This document shows, in pieces, positions 51,562-64,000 of a DNA stretch of 64,000 nucleotides. A program made the translations under genes and the position numbers. Origin of the DNA: Paramecium sonneborni (Eukaryota; Ciliophora; Oligohymenophorea; Peniculida; Parameciidae); NCBI GenBank assembly GCA_905182985.1, contig CAJJDN010000031.1, forward strand, positions 458,840-522,839, written 5' to 3'. How positions within the stretch are numbered: position 1 is the first letter of the stretch; each line of letters opens with the position of its first letter. The notes beneath the pieces were generated by a model. It searched no databases, was not told where the DNA came from, and saw only the letters and a list, made by a program, of their open reading frames with translations.

Positions 51562-51745
51562 GCTAGGGCAAACGTTGTTTGTTGTAAAATTACAAAGATG
51601 AGAAATTTAAGAAAGAAAAAATAATTGTGAAATTTGATCCATCTTATCAATTTATGTTAAGTTTGATATTGTTAATAATTAATAATATGATATTCCTATT
51701 TAAGAAATTAAGAATTTATTTGGAATTCTAATATTTTTTTTAAAA

Positions 51746-52645
51746 ATGAAGACAATAAATGATGAAAAAATTACAATATATAATGGAGAAGATATTAAAA
51801 ACTTTGTCTTTCCTGATAAATTTGATCACACATAAAGTGGAGTACCTGGAAATCCATGTTATAACTTTAGATTTAGAATATTTGTGTTCTTTTCCTATAT
51901 TGTTCTTACATAACTTTTTTAGCTTTTTTGTACTCCAACAGAAAAGATTATAGGAGTTTGGGATGTAGGTCACTAAATAACAACACCGATTAACAATTTG
52001 TATAAAGATTATAGATGGTATTCAAATAAAGTTATTTAGGTTTTCCATTTTAATATAGTTAATCTCAGCATTTATTTTAGATGTAGCTTATTTTTATATT
52101 TCACTTTATTGGGTTCTTTACTAAAGAAATTTTAGATTATTCGCTGCATTAATTATCTTTTATGTTATTAGAGCTATCCATCTAAATCTTGTAAAATTAG
52201 AATTTCCATAGAATTACTATTGGGAAGACCCAAATATTCCAAGTTTAGTTGTGAAATATGGATTTTTTTCTGACTTTTTTTATTCTGTAATTTAATATAT
52301 ATTATATTAGGGACACGTTGGATATTTAGTAATTTGCGGACTTGAAATGAAAAAGATAGGCAAAAAATATGTGTCAACACTTTTCTTTTTGTGTTCCTTA
52401 TATTAAGCTTTTGTTGTAATAACATTTGCTATTCATTACACAATTGATGTAATTTAATCATTTTTAATTAGGTAACAACGGGATGTATATTTGCTCACTA
52501 TTTTTATAATTAAGTTTGCTATTGGGAAGTAAAAATAGATTTCCTTCTAAAAACAATAGCTAATCTGTTTGGAAACTCTTCAAAATCAAATACTGTTAAA
52601 TATTAAGTCCAAGGTGATAAATAAATAGGAGTGACAAATGTGTGA
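51746..52645 (+). CDS. sphingomyelin synthase/PAP2-like membrane phosphotransferase
   Basis: 276 residues; introns at 52018-52039, 52287-52310 and 52449-52471 leave exactly 277 codons. Six or so hydrophobic helices are visible (FVFFSYIVLTQLFQLF, ISAFILDVAYFYISLYWVLY, LFAALIIFYVIRAIHL and others). WDVGHQITTPINNLYKDYRW precedes them. Catalytic motifs are FYSGHVGYLV (SGH) and FAIHYTIDVTTG (H-x3-D), the His/His/Asp set of sphingomyelin synthases and PAP2-type lipid phosphatases, which move phosphoryl headgroups at the membrane. It could make sphingomyelin-like or phosphonolipid headgroups, but substrate is inferred. An alpha-oxoamine synthase (sphingoid base type) lies 7 kb away; I do not infer linkage. 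Confidence 0.8.
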
Positions 52646-52707
52646 AAATAAACTAATTTTTAATTTTCTAAATATTTTGATAAATTATATTTAAAATTTA
52701 TTTAGGA

Positions 52708-55361
52708 ATGCAGCAATCCTCTATAAAAAAATTACAATGGAAAAGTAAATTGATTTTGAATAATAATTTAGAGATATTAATTATTAACTAACTGAATGAT
52801 TCACCGAAAAATCGGTTAATATTATTGATTTAAATAAACTCAATAGATTTAGTGAGTCTAAATCCTATAGATTTTAAGTTGGCTCTAAGGAAAGCTTAAA
52901 CTTGAAAAATAGAATTCAAGGAAATGAAATTTAGTAGCATAAGAGACTTCACTATAATGAGACATACAAAAAAAGTTGGAATAAAAATAGTAAATTAATC
53001 TTTAAAAGGAAAATAAAATGGTTAAGGGTGATTAACAAGGAAATTATAATTGTCCAGATAAAGCTATGACTAACTCTTTAATAATAAGTGCTTATCTGAG
53101 AATCTATTAGAATTTCAAATTATAATAATAATCTTATTTTATAACCTCACCGATATTACAATAATGAATTGTTCAGCGAACCTTTTAGATTATTTTCTAA
53201 AACATAATTAATCTTATTTACAGATAAAGAAAATATCGAAATAAAATCTTCATCATTTATTTGACAGATTAGTTTACTATTCAATCTTCAGGTAAATAAG
53301 AGACAGTATTGAAAGTTTTCAGGAGATCTGAATATTTTTGAGATTCTAAAAGCAAATGAAGCTTGATAAAAATGAGTAGTAAATTTATAGTGATTTCTAG
53401 TTTAAATTTAAAATTGTTTCAAATAACGAATTCTTTTATAGAAAATTAAAATCGGCCCCAAACTTCCTACAATTATTCTTAATTTTATGAAGGAGTTTAA
53501 ATTTCTTCAATTAAAAATGTTTAAATTATTTTTAAAGGATGAAATGGCTGAAAAAATATAATATAATTCGGTAAATCGAATAAAAACTATTTAATTAGAT
53601 ATAGCAGGTTTATTTAGTTGTCTAATAACCTTTATGATAGCATAAATAAATTATGATAAAAAATTACACGTTTGAATACATCATTTTATATTCTAATTAA
53701 TTTATTATATTATTATTTGATCTTATGAATGGAATTGTGAAGTATAAAATCATTTAATTAGTTCTTATGAATTGTAGTAAATTAGAACAAAGTCCCAAGA
53801 TAATTTGAAATCAGTAATTTGAAATGAAAAATTTAGATAATGGTTATGATAACAATACTCAGTGGATTTTGCTTTTTATAGAATGCTCATTTAATATTTA
53901 AATGGGATTATAAAATAACCATAATATACTGCTGCGTATCCTCCTTCACAATAATGGTGCATAGATTACTTAAAAGTAGAAGGTATAAAATTATTTATTT
54001 CAAGTCTTTCCTAATACTGTTGTTTTAATATTTTCGAAAGTTTACTACTTATATCTTATTTACTCTCCCTGGTTTATTACATAGAGATAGAGAAAGTGAA
54101 TATAAATTTCATTTCTTACGCTCAATTAGTCTTACAATTTTTGATTCTAGCTGTCACCGTTCTTGTTAATAGAAGTACAACAGATAATGATAGCTAAGAT
54201 TAATCATTTTAAATATAAGAGATTGTAAATATAATTTAGAATTTATAGTTAATTGCTGCATTTAAAAGTATAAGTGCCTTATAACTTGTATTTATAAGTC
54301 TAAGAATAACTCAATAAATCACCTGGGGATGGATCTAGACTTTAATTATTATATGGTTTCTATTAGGACTGTCTTTTGTGATTGCCATATGTTTATTTAT
54401 TGATATACTGTAAAAATGCAGAATTAAATAAGATGAAATTGAAGAAGATAAAAAATAAATTATTAGTAAAAAATAAATACATAGTAGTCTAAGGAGGAAT
54501 TTGGTTGAACATGATTGCATTAGGAATCACTTTATTACCATTTTCAACCCTGTTTGGATGTGCCTTAAATTATGACTTTGAAATTGTATAATTAAATTAA
54601 TATGCATTTGGATTCACTGTGCTGTATTATCTATTATAATTAGCTTATTATTATAAGTTTAAATAAAAACTGATGTATATATTTAAAAATAATAATATAG
54701 CGATTACTTTTTATATTATGATATTGCTTAAAATAATTTGTATATAGATTAATAATAATTACAGTAAATTAATCAAAATCAATAATAAGTAGAGAATAGA
54801 ATACAACTCAAAATGAAAAAAACTCATAAGATAAGTATATCAAAGGTACCTTAATTTATGGTGAAACTATCATAAACTTATTATAAATGTGCTTAACAAA
54901 TAGATTAACCAAATTTGTCATCAATGATGTAACAGAATAAATAAATTGAAAAGAATTAGTATTAAGAAAATGATAATGATTAATCTAAAAGATTTGATTT
55001 ATTATTATCTAGTCCAAGATAAAGATTGGAAATCAGTTAAAGTATAGGATAAGATTTGACAAGTAGAAATTTTGATAAGAAATAATTGGATGATCAATGT
55101 TCTATAAAATAAACTAAATAAGAGCAATAAAATAAGAATTAATAGAAATTATGTTTAGTGTGTTATGAAAAAGAGAGTAACATGATAAATATGCCATGTG
55201 GTCATGGAGGATTTTGCAAAGAATGTTGTGAGTAATTATTAAGAAAAAGCGAACTTTGTTATTTATGTAGAAAACCAGTTACTCATAGTTTACAGATACA
55301 AGAAGTTTAAAATAGAGAAAGTTTAGTAGAAGTTATTGAAGTTTTGGAATAATAAAATTGA
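52708..55361 (+). CDS. multi-pass membrane RING-finger protein, exons partly unresolved
   Basis: The C-terminal end is clear: a C3HC4 RING (LCLVCYEKESNMINMPCGHG, then GFCKECC and LCYLCRKPV) followed by a short acidic tail to TGA at 55359. Such RINGs act as ubiquitin ligases. Upstream are many hydrophobic helices (IMVMITILSGFCFLQNAHL, LVLQFLILAVTVLVNRS, LIIIWFLLGLSFVIAICLFI, YAFGFTVLYYLLQLAYYY). Introns supported in the middle are 53742-53761, 53814-53836, 54072-54090 and 54466-54484. I could not resolve the first 1 kb or the stretch at about 54730-54900, where several frames look coding. The gene may be intact with many introns or may have frameshifts. The start (MQQSSIKKLQWK) is provisional. 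Confidence 0.5.
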
Positions 55362-55567
55362 TGTTAATTGTATCATCTTATTTGAGTTTTTATTTTCATC
55401 AATTTTAACCCTTTATAATATTTACATGTTTAGTTTATATTTTTAATATTATAATTAGAGCCAAACGGCATCAAATTTATAATCATTGATTTATTTATAA
55501 ATGTACTAATCAAGAATAGAATCAAATTAAAAGATGATCATATTATAATATAAAAATTTATTCTGAT

Positions 55568-57280
55568 ATGGGTAATGCATGTTGCAATCACTCAGAGATT
55601 CACTAACACCAATTCTAAAGCAATTAATAAATCATGATTCCTATGTTAAAATAAAATGATATTTGGGATTCATTTTAAGATGATGATGAAAATGTTTCTA
55701 CTATTAAACAATATATAACTCCAAGTGCTGCATCAAAAGTTGATCTAGATTTCTCATAAGATACCAATCTATCTAAAATGAAATAAACTATATAATTACC
55801 AAGCACAAGAAAATCAGTCAAGATAAGTTATAGTGATTTCGTTACTATGAAACAAGGCGAATGGAATTAATAATATAGCATACTCAAAAAATTAGGATAA
55901 GGAAGTTATGGTTGTGTTTGGTTAGGAAAACATAAAAAAACAGGTATTTTAAGAGCACTGAAATAAATTAAAAAAGACTCACTTTTATTTGAAGATTAAT
56001 AAAGAATGTTATCTGAACTAAACATTCTAAAATCTTTAGATCATCCTAATATTGTTCGTGTTTTTGAAAGTTTTTAAGAAGATGATTAATATATTATTGC
56101 TACTGAGTATCTATTTATTTTATTACTTTTTAAAAAGATATCTTCCAGGAGGAGAATTATTTGAACGAATTAAGAAACTTCAATGCTTTAGTGAAAAAAT
56201 GGCAGCAGATTACATTAAATAGATCTTATAAGCAATTAGTTACTGTCATGAAAAATAAATTGTACATAGGTAAATTTATTGTAAAATTTTTAGAGATTTA
56301 AAACCAGAAAATATTCTGTTAAGTGGTTAAGGAGAAGAAATTAAAGTTATAGATTTTGGTACTTCAAGATATTTTTCATTAAATAATAATATGAATAAAC
56401 GATTAGGGACTCCTTATTATATTGCTCCTGAAGTATTGAATGGTGAATACAATGAAAAAGTTGATATTTGGTCTTGTGGTGTTATATTATATATATTTTT
56501 GTGTGGTTATCCTCCTTTTACTGGAAAAAATGATAATGAAATTTTATCTAAAGTAAGAAATGCAAAATTGATTTTTGATAAAGATGATTGGTCATCTGTT
56601 TCCAAAGATGCTATAGATTTGATCTCAAAAATGATAAATATTGATACAAAAAAAAGATTTTCTGCTAAATAAGCCCTTTAACATCCTTGGGTTTAAAAAA
56701 ATGCTAAACAAGAAATTATATCTTTATAATTATTAAATAACATACAAAAATTTTATGTAATTCTTTCTTTTATTTTAGGTTAAAAATAATTTTCAAAAAG
56801 CTGTCATGACTTTTATGGTTAATTAAACTTTACAAAATTAAGAAATTAGTGAATTGAAGGCTACATTTAATGCTTTAGATAAAAATCATGATGGAAATTT
56901 AAGTAAATTAGAATTGATTTCGGGTTATCAAGAAATATTAAAAAGTAAAGAATAAGCAGAAGAAAAAGTAAATCAAATTTTAGATGTATTGGATTTAAAT
57001 CATTCAAATTTAATAGATTATTCGGAATTTATAATGGGTGCTATGAAATTTGAAAAATTAGTTTCGATTGAAAGAATTCAATAAGCATTTCGTATGCTAG
57101 ATACTGTATAATTAAATTTATTATTAGAATGGAGATGGATATATTTCAAAGGAAGAATTAGAAGATAGTATGGGTTTTTTAGAAACTGAAATATGGGAAT
57201 AGTTTTTAAAAGATTGTGACTTAAATAAAGATGGAAAAATATCAGAAGAAGAATTTACAAAAATGTTAGTTACTTTATGA
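55568..57280 (+). CDS. calcium-dependent protein kinase (CDPK)
   Basis: 537 residues; introns at 56107-56137 (AAG end), 56270-56293, 56757-56778 and 57106-57127 leave exactly 538 codons. MGNACC suggests N-myristoylation plus palmitoylation. The kinase domain is complete: [17 protein letters not shown] lysine in [44 protein letters not shown], and the C-lobe [11 protein letters not shown] junction helix and four EF-hand positions follow ([55 protein letters not shown]); the second lacks one usual Asp. CDPKs are activated directly by Ca2+ and link Ca2+ signals to exocytosis and motility in ciliates and apicomplexans. Confidence 0.94.
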
Positions 57281-57314
57281 TATGATATATTAATTATTAA
57301 ACAAATAATTTACT

Positions 57315-60300
57315 TCATTCTTTAATACCTAATGCTTATTACAATTTATCAACTAATTTTGGGCCTCCAAATTCTAAAGCTGCATTGAACATATCACCTA
57401 TACGACATTTTAATACAACAATCTCTTCTTGTATCTTTTCTATTATTTCATTTGAATTTTCTTAAGTATGATTAAGTGATTGAGCTTCAATCAATGCCTA
57501 TTAATAATTATTTGAGATATTAATTTTCTCTGTTTCTAATTCATGATTTTTTTATTCTAATTCTTTTATTGTATTTTATAATTAATTTATTTATGATTCT
57601 TATTATTCTGTTTACCCTATAATTTTTTCATTTGTAAGTTAAATTTTTTAAATATATTCAAAATTCTCACATTTTTGCTATTCTAAATTTTCCTTAACAC
57701 TCTCTAAAAATTTAATCACATTTTATTATTCTTATTCAACTTATTAATAACTTTAAATTTCTTATTATAAATTTTATATTGCATCATCCTTATCTTTTAA
57801 TCGATTCATATAATTCGTAGTTATCAATTAAATCTCTATAGCATGCCTTCCTTCTTTTTCTTATATTGAATTCTCCTTATCATCCAATTACTTTTTTAGA
57901 TCCTATATTTTTAATTAATCCTCTTGAGATTACGATTATAATTATTAGATCTATTTTATAAATTCATTATTCTTTAAAATATTCTTCAAATTTATTTAAT
58001 CAATTTGTTCTTCAAATTTTTACGTATTCTCTACACATATTTTCTCTAATTTCTATGCTTTTTCATTTATATTTTTCAATTCAACTAATTAATCATTTAA
58101 ATTGTAATTCAATTTTTTCATATTCTCTAGTTCTTCATCCTTCTCTTTCATCTAATTATTTAATACCAAAGCTTTCTGTTCTAGTTCATCAATATATTAC
58201 TAGATTAATTCCTTTTATTTCTCCCATTCCTCATTCTCAAGAAATAATTACTATTATAATTCTTATATTTCATTTTAGAATCGCAATTCAGCCTACTAAG
58301 CATTAATTTATAATTCTTCAATAGTTTTATTTTTCTATAATATTTATTGTTCGAAATTATTAAATTTAATCCCCTGTTGATTTTCTTGATTTTAGAAATT
58401 TTCATTTTATGCTTGCAACTATTCTATTTAAAGTTATAATTCTGTTTCTCTCAATAAATAATTTTTCTGCGTTTACATTATTGAAACCTTTTCATTCATT
58501 ATTTATTCATAAGCATTTTAAGCTTTTATGAGAGCTGCAGTTTATTAATTTAATTATATATTTAACTCTTCTATTTATTGTTCCATAATAATTTATTTAT
58601 CTTAAATCTTTTAAAATTCTTCTTTTGAAACAAAATTTATTAAATTATCCTCTAAATTTTGATTACCTTATATATCATTTACTTGATTTGTTTTTAATGA
58701 TAATATTTTCTATTCATTTGTTTAATTATCTTATTTTTAAACTAATTCCAACTATTATTTCACAGTTTAATTTTTTTCTTGCTCTATTTAGTCTTGTTAT
58801 TATGGAATCTCCATTTATAAATCTTTTAGTTACTAATTCAAATTAACTACCAACTCATTTAATTTTGAATTTTATTCTCTCAATTAAATTATTTCTTTTT
58901 CTTAAGAAACATTTTGTAAAATTAAATTATTATTTTAGTTATCCTATTCTGTTTTTGCTATTTGATTTTCCTACTCTAACTATTATATATTGTGAAACTA
59001 TTCCTTAATTTAACATTATAATTGTTCATTAATTATAATTTATTCTTAAATTTTTTAGTTTTATTATTATATTTAGATTGTTAGATTATTTATAATATCA
59101 TCTTTTTCCAAAATTTGTATCTACAAAGTTTTAATTTAAATTTAAAGATCCTAAATTTGAATAAATAGTTTATTTTATTCACTATTGAATCGATTGAGCT
59201 ATTCTTCCGAAACTGATTTGTCTAGAGAATCTTTCTATAAAATTTCCAAGTTTTTAATCTATTAATTTGATTAACGTATTATATCATTAAAATTATTTAA
59301 TAATTCCTAATTGGTTGTTTATTATTATTACGAACGTATTTTCTCATTTTATAGATCATCAAGTTTTAATTTAGCTTAAGTCAATTCAAGCGTCTTTAAT
59401 TATAATTATTCTAATACTAACTAGTGTTAATTTTATGAATCTTCAGTTTGACTTTTTTCATTATTTAAAATCTACTACTAAAGTTATTCTATATCCTAAT
59501 TTAACTTAGAAAATTTTGAAACTATTAATCTATTTAATTCTATTAATTAATTTGGAAGATCTGCTTCAGTGTTAGATATTTATGAGTCAATAAACAACCT
59601 TCTCATAACCTCTGTCTAACTGATGCTATCGTTTAGAACTTATTACAATTAATTTATTTATTGCATAAGAATTAGCACTTTGTCTTTAAGTTCATTCTCT
59701 CTCTATTGTTACTCTTTTAATTCTTCGAAGAGTTTCTACAATTTTTCTTTATACTTTTAATCTGTTTCCAATTATGTTGAGATTGTTTCTTATTTTGACT
59801 TTTAAAGTAATTCTAAATGTTCATCTATTTCTATTTTATGCTTTTATTTTTATTATTCGAGCAAAGTTTAAAATTAAATTAATTCATTGTTTTTTTCACT
59901 TAACTCCAATGTCAGCTTTTCAATAACTAGATTATTTTTATTTAGAAGATCTTCATCTTATTTCTTTATTTCTATACTTTATTAAATTATTTACTACTAT
60001 TGATTAAGAATCTACTAAGATTATATATCAATCTAATCATCATATAAATAACAATACTTTTTCTTTTTGCATTTTTTCATTTTACTCAAAAGAACTATTT
60101 TTATCTTATAAATTTAGTAATATTAAATTTAGATTATTAAGGTTTTCTTTTTATAAATCAATTAAGACTTCCTTTTCATCAAGTTTATTTTTGAGTTATA
60201 ATATTTACTAATTTAATTGAATGATTTAATTTTCAAAATTTATATTACTTATTTAACTATCTTTATTAGATTTCTCTAAAATAGAATATTATTAGTCTTT

Positions 60301-61415
60301 TTTCTAACATATTTCTTCCAATTCTTATATTTTTTATTTTAATGAAGAAAAATTCTTTTCTTCTGAATTAATATTATTTTAATATTAATTATACTCGTCT
60401 GATAATTTATTATACTTTTACATAGCTTTTTTATAGTTTTACGTGAGATTTTCATTATCTTTTTAAGCTTACCTTAATGAACTTTACAATTAACTTAATT
60501 ATTGTTCATATTAATATATCTATTCTTGATAAATGTTTTAATCAATCATATTTTCTATTTACTTTTTTTATTGTTAAACTTATAAAATCAGGGCTTCTTT
60601 TTTAACTTTTTCAGTTTGAAGTTCCTATTTTAATTAGTTATTTTGATCCTTGATCTCCATATTTAAAATTTTTTATTAATTAAGTTCTTCGTGGAGATGT
60701 TATAAATCTGATTGGACTTAATTCAAAGAATTAGAGTTTGATTATTATTTCGGAGAAGTAAATTAGGATGATACTTCCGTCAAAGAGGGGTTTTTTATTT
60801 AACTTTAAGATCCAGAATTTTGTTATTTAGGTGATTAATCTCCAAAATATTTTTTAGCAGTACTTTCGAGGGCTGCTTTAAATGGAGTCAAAATTCCTAG
60901 TTTCTTATCAGATGTTTACTCATTTACTGTTGAAGAGTGAGATTGAATTGTATCTAACTCTACTTCTCCAACTTCTGTTAAATGAATTTTTGAAAATATT
61001 TTGGCTTTGGTGTCAGGACAATTTTCTAAAAAAAGTTGTTCATTAATGTCTAAAGTGGAATTATGAATTACCATATTTTTATTAGTTTAATTAATCTGCA
61101 ATATCGATAAAACATTGACCTGCTTTTTTATTACTTTTAGGTGTAATGAGCAAAATTAATAATTCCATTTTCTTTTCTTAATATATTCCATTTATTTAAT
61201 ATACATTTGTTTGAATGGCAAGAGTTTCATTGATTATTGCCTTACCTTAATTAAAATCTGCTAATTATTATGTTTGAACTTTTTAATTTCCTAAATAAAA
61301 ATAAAAAGATTATACCACATTTTAATACAACTTACATCTTGAAAGATAGTTGGCTCTTCATTTCAATTTTTTCAATATGAATTTGTACTTAAAACTTAAA
61401 ACCTTTTGGATTCAT
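57315..61415 (-). CDS. NT-C2 domain plus long coiled-coil protein
   Basis: 1342 residues; introns at 61291-61315, 61050-61071 and 60033-60057 leave exactly 1343 codons. The start MNPKGFKFQVQIHIEKIEMK opens an N-terminal C2 (NT-C2/EEIG1-like) beta-domain of about 115 residues, ending near CFIDIADQLNQQKYD. A Ser/Gln-rich linker follows, then about 1100 residues of nearly continuous coiled coil, ending in IGDMFNAALEFGGPKLVDKL. NT-C2 coiled-coil proteins are membrane or cytoskeletal tethers. The ATG at 61074 could be taken as the start, but the 22-nt intron spanning it joins the C2 domain in frame, so the longer model is preferred. Gln content is high because TAA/TAG are used heavily. Confidence 0.82.
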
Positions 61416-61561
61416 ATAATATTAATTTTATAATCTAAATAAAAATTATATAAAATTTCTTGATAATTTGAAGATGTAATAAAATAGAAATTCTGAGTGA
61501 TAATAAGAATAAGTTTAAAGAATTGATAAATAGTTGTTATTTACACAAATAGAATTGAGAT

Positions 61562-62182
61562 TCAGTTCCTAAATTATCTTCTTCTTAAAAAGTTTCTTCT
61601 AATTTCATTATCTACAAATAAATAATGATGACGAGTTGATATTTGATGAGAATAAACATAATGTTTTTCATCTTTGATATCTTTGAGAGCATTATCCATA
61701 TACTCATTAAAATTTCTGAAATGATGCTTCATTAAATTTTTCCAATTAGAATTAGTGATATGATTTTTGGATTCTAGACTCTATAATAATTTAGAATATT
61801 TAGATTATTGATCCGATAGTTTTTTTTTTTCTTTGGAATAAGAGTCTTATATTTCTTATGTTTTAAGAATTCCTTCTTCAAAAGTGTTACTAATTTCACT
61901 TATAAGACTATGGAGTCTTATATTTTTGGTTTATTTTTATACAAGTACACTTCTTGAGCAAGAGATTGGTTTATATTTATTGAAATTGGAAGAACGAAAG
62001 GAATTTAAATAAAATTCATGTTCAATAGGTGGTAATTTAGCTTAGACTTGGATTTTATCAATATAATCATAAACATCCTATTTAGTTTTAAAAGTGGTGT
62101 TGTTTTTTTAAATTTAAGGAGTGGTATTTTTGGTTTTTGGTTTATAATTAAAACAGATTTCAGCATAGGTAGCATCAAGCAT
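61562..62182 (-). CDS. hypothetical protein (206 aa)
   Basis: A single uninterrupted frame of 207 codons in the ciliate code, starting MLDATYAEICFNYKPKTKNT and ending at TGA. It is charged, with a likely helix (EEGILKTQEIQDSYSKEKKK) and a C-terminal block HHFRNFNEYMDNALKDIKDE, then RHHYLFVDNEIRRNFLRRR. No membrane segment or recognised domain. It sits between pyruvate kinase (55 bp upstream) and the NT-C2 gene, all on the same strand. Confidence 0.65.
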
Positions 62183-62237
62183 AAATAATTATATAAAAAA
62201 CTAAAAATAATGTGTAATGGTTTTTGATAAATAATAA

Positions 62238-63870
62238 TCAATTGATCCTTTTAACTTTAAGGATATTGGATTCATCTGGATTTTCTTCACTTCCTCCTAA
62301 TAAAACAATAGCCTTATCACCAGTTTTAATGATTCCTCTAGTTTTAGCTGATTTGATTGCATAATCAACAAGAGTATCAACTCCTTAGAAACTTGGAACT
62401 CTAAGACAGGTAACTCCACTAGTCATAGATAATCCTTTAATAGTTTTATCTTCAGTACTAAAAATGAATGAGAGATAGAAACCTAATGGCTATAATAGGA
62501 GCTCTTGGTCTATATTTGGCAACAAGTCTAGCAATTTCTCCAGTAAGTGTAAAACATATAATAACATGAGCTTTAGTTTCAAAACTCATTTAAACAGCAG
62601 AAGCAGCTAATGCTTCAGAATCTTCTAAAGAAGATCTATCTTAAATTCTATTCCAATATGTTTTTTCATGATCAACACATTTTTCAGCTTCACAACAAAT
62701 CTATAAATAATATTAGTATATAATAATACTCTTCCCATAGTTTCTACAGCAATAATAGGAAATGATCCATTAGCAGTTTCTCCAGATAACATAACACAAT
62801 CAGTCCCATCTAATACAGCATTAGCTACATCAGATGCTTCAGCTCTTGTTGGTCTAGGATTAGTTATAATAGATTCCATCATTTATGTTGCTGTTATAAC
62901 AGGTTTACCTGCATCTAATGCTCTTTTAATCATCCACTTTTATGCTTAAAATACTTTTTAAGGTGGTATTTCCATTCCTAAATCTCCTCTTGCCACCATT
63001 ATTCCATCTGCTGATTTTAATATTTCATCATAATTTTGCATTCCTTCCTAATTTTCAATCTTTGCTATTATTTTTATCCCACTACCTCTTGGACCTAAAA
63101 TATCTTTCACATCTTCTATATCTTATGCTTTTCTAGTAAATGATAAAAAAACTATATCAATATTGTGTTTTAATCCAAATTTAACCAAATCTTCTTCTTC
63201 TTTCTCAGTAACTGTTGGTAAATCTATTATAGCACCTGGTAATGACATATTCTTTTTTTCTCCAAATTATGCATCATTTTAAACTGTTACTATTACACTG
63301 GCCTATTTAATAATATTCCAAATATATTTTATACCTCTTTTATTTCATCAACTATTGTTACTACACTACCATCTGCTATCAATATTTATGAACCCACATG
63401 CACTGTCTTACATAAACTTTAGTAACTACATGCAATACATTCTGATGTTCCTTCATATGTATAATCAGTAGCTATTTATGTATATTTATTATTATTACTT
63501 ATTTCTAATTTCTATCCTTTCTTTAATACTATCTATTTATGTTCCTTATTTAATCCTGTTCTAATTTCTGGTCCTTTTGTATCTAATGCTATTGCTACTG
63601 GTTTCTCCTTTCTTTATTTAAATGCTTCTCTTAATTTTGCCACTGTCTCTCCATGAACTTTATGATCACCATGTGAAAAATTTAATCTAGCAACACTCAT
63701 TCCTGCATCTATCAATTATACCAGTGTTGCTACATCCCAACAAGCAGGTCTTTTATATTACTCATTTTCTCTTACCCTATTGTACAAATTATCTTTGTTG
63801 CTCTCTTTGAATAATCTGTCTCTGATAAGATTGTTTATAATTCATAATGTGCAAAAGAATCACAATGCAT
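62238..63870 (-). CDS. PK: pyruvate kinase
   Basis: 506 residues; introns at 63750-63775 (AAG end), 63303-63334, 62701-62729 and 62458-62482 (GTT start) leave exactly 507 codons. It converts PEP and ADP to pyruvate and ATP. Signatures: [37 protein letters not shown], the active-site block [46 protein letters not shown] and [18 protein letters not shown]. The C-terminal domain ([20 protein letters not shown]) is complete. KPVITATQMMES keeps the Thr-Ala-Thr-Gln and catalytic Lys context. The start is the first ATG ([12 protein letters not shown]). The ordinary glycolytic enzyme is the simplest reading. Confidence 0.96.
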
Positions 63871-64000
63871 TTTTCTTATTATAAAATAATTCTTATTTTC
63901 ATTCTAAATCTAATCATCAATTAAATATACCTCAATATATATATATATACAATATTTTATTCAAATTTACATTCATTTTAAATAAGGTCTCAACTTTTAC

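Noticed and set aside
58055..58306. Plus-strand ORFs inside 57.3-61.4 kb
   Set aside because: They are antisense to the continuous coiled-coil frame, whose exon length is exactly divisible by three.
61074..61076. ATG at 61074 as start of the long coiled-coil gene
   Set aside because: It lies in a likely intron; the spliced model reaches a C2-like domain in frame with exact codon count.

Overview
The window reads as macronuclear DNA of a Paramecium-like ciliate. Real genes are full of in-frame TAA and TAG where conserved proteins have Gln, and only TGA ends them, so standard-code reading breaks almost every gene. DNA is very AT-rich, genes are packed with tens to a few hundred bases between them, and introns are tiny (about 19-32 nt, GTA...AG). 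Two genes encode trichocyst matrix proteins, the cargo of Paramecium defensive secretory organelles. Exon chains were built by eye; for most genes exon length after intron removal is an exact multiple of three, which supports the models. The species cannot be named from sequence alone.

Layout. 1-2.2 kb: a broken MORN-repeat gene and a doubtful coiled-coil ORF. 2.2-10.4 kb: GSK3-type kinase, an unknown 566-residue protein, trichocyst matrix protein 1, a protein with a PB1/OPCA-like motif, ribosomal protein eS19, trichocyst matrix protein 2. 10.5-18.9 kb: a gene remnant, then three tandem copies of ATP-dependent PEP carboxykinase with an exact 2592-bp period. 19.2-30.4 kb: Myb-like protein, a small two-helix membrane protein, a USP remnant, TEDC1-like basal-body protein head-to-head with a coiled-coil gene, a TTLL ligase, an unknown 994-residue protein, an HMG-box-like protein.

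31-44.4 kb: a 2455-residue guanylyl cyclase fused to a P-type-ATPase-like module, an EF-hand kinase with a damaged catalytic loop, an EGF-like seven-helix receptor-like protein, and an alpha-oxoamine synthase. 44.5-55.4 kb: a TmcB/PAS-like membrane protein with a decayed tail, a remnant, a sphingomyelin-synthase/PAP2-like protein and a membrane RING protein. 55.5-63.9 kb: an intact CDPK, an NT-C2/coiled-coil protein, an unknown protein and pyruvate kinase.

Many genes fit ciliate signalling and cytoskeleton: cGMP synthesis, Ca2+-dependent kinases, tubulin modification, basal-body assembly and exocytosis. PEP carboxykinase and pyruvate kinase catalyse opposing steps around PEP, but they lie 44 kb apart and nothing suggests co-regulation. 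I see no operons, CRISPR arrays, transposons or recognisable RNA genes. No clearly new biological system is evident; the strongest unusual signals are the PEPCK triplication, the cyclase fusion, the probable pseudokinase, the non-TAG 3' splice sites and several decaying paralogue fragments.
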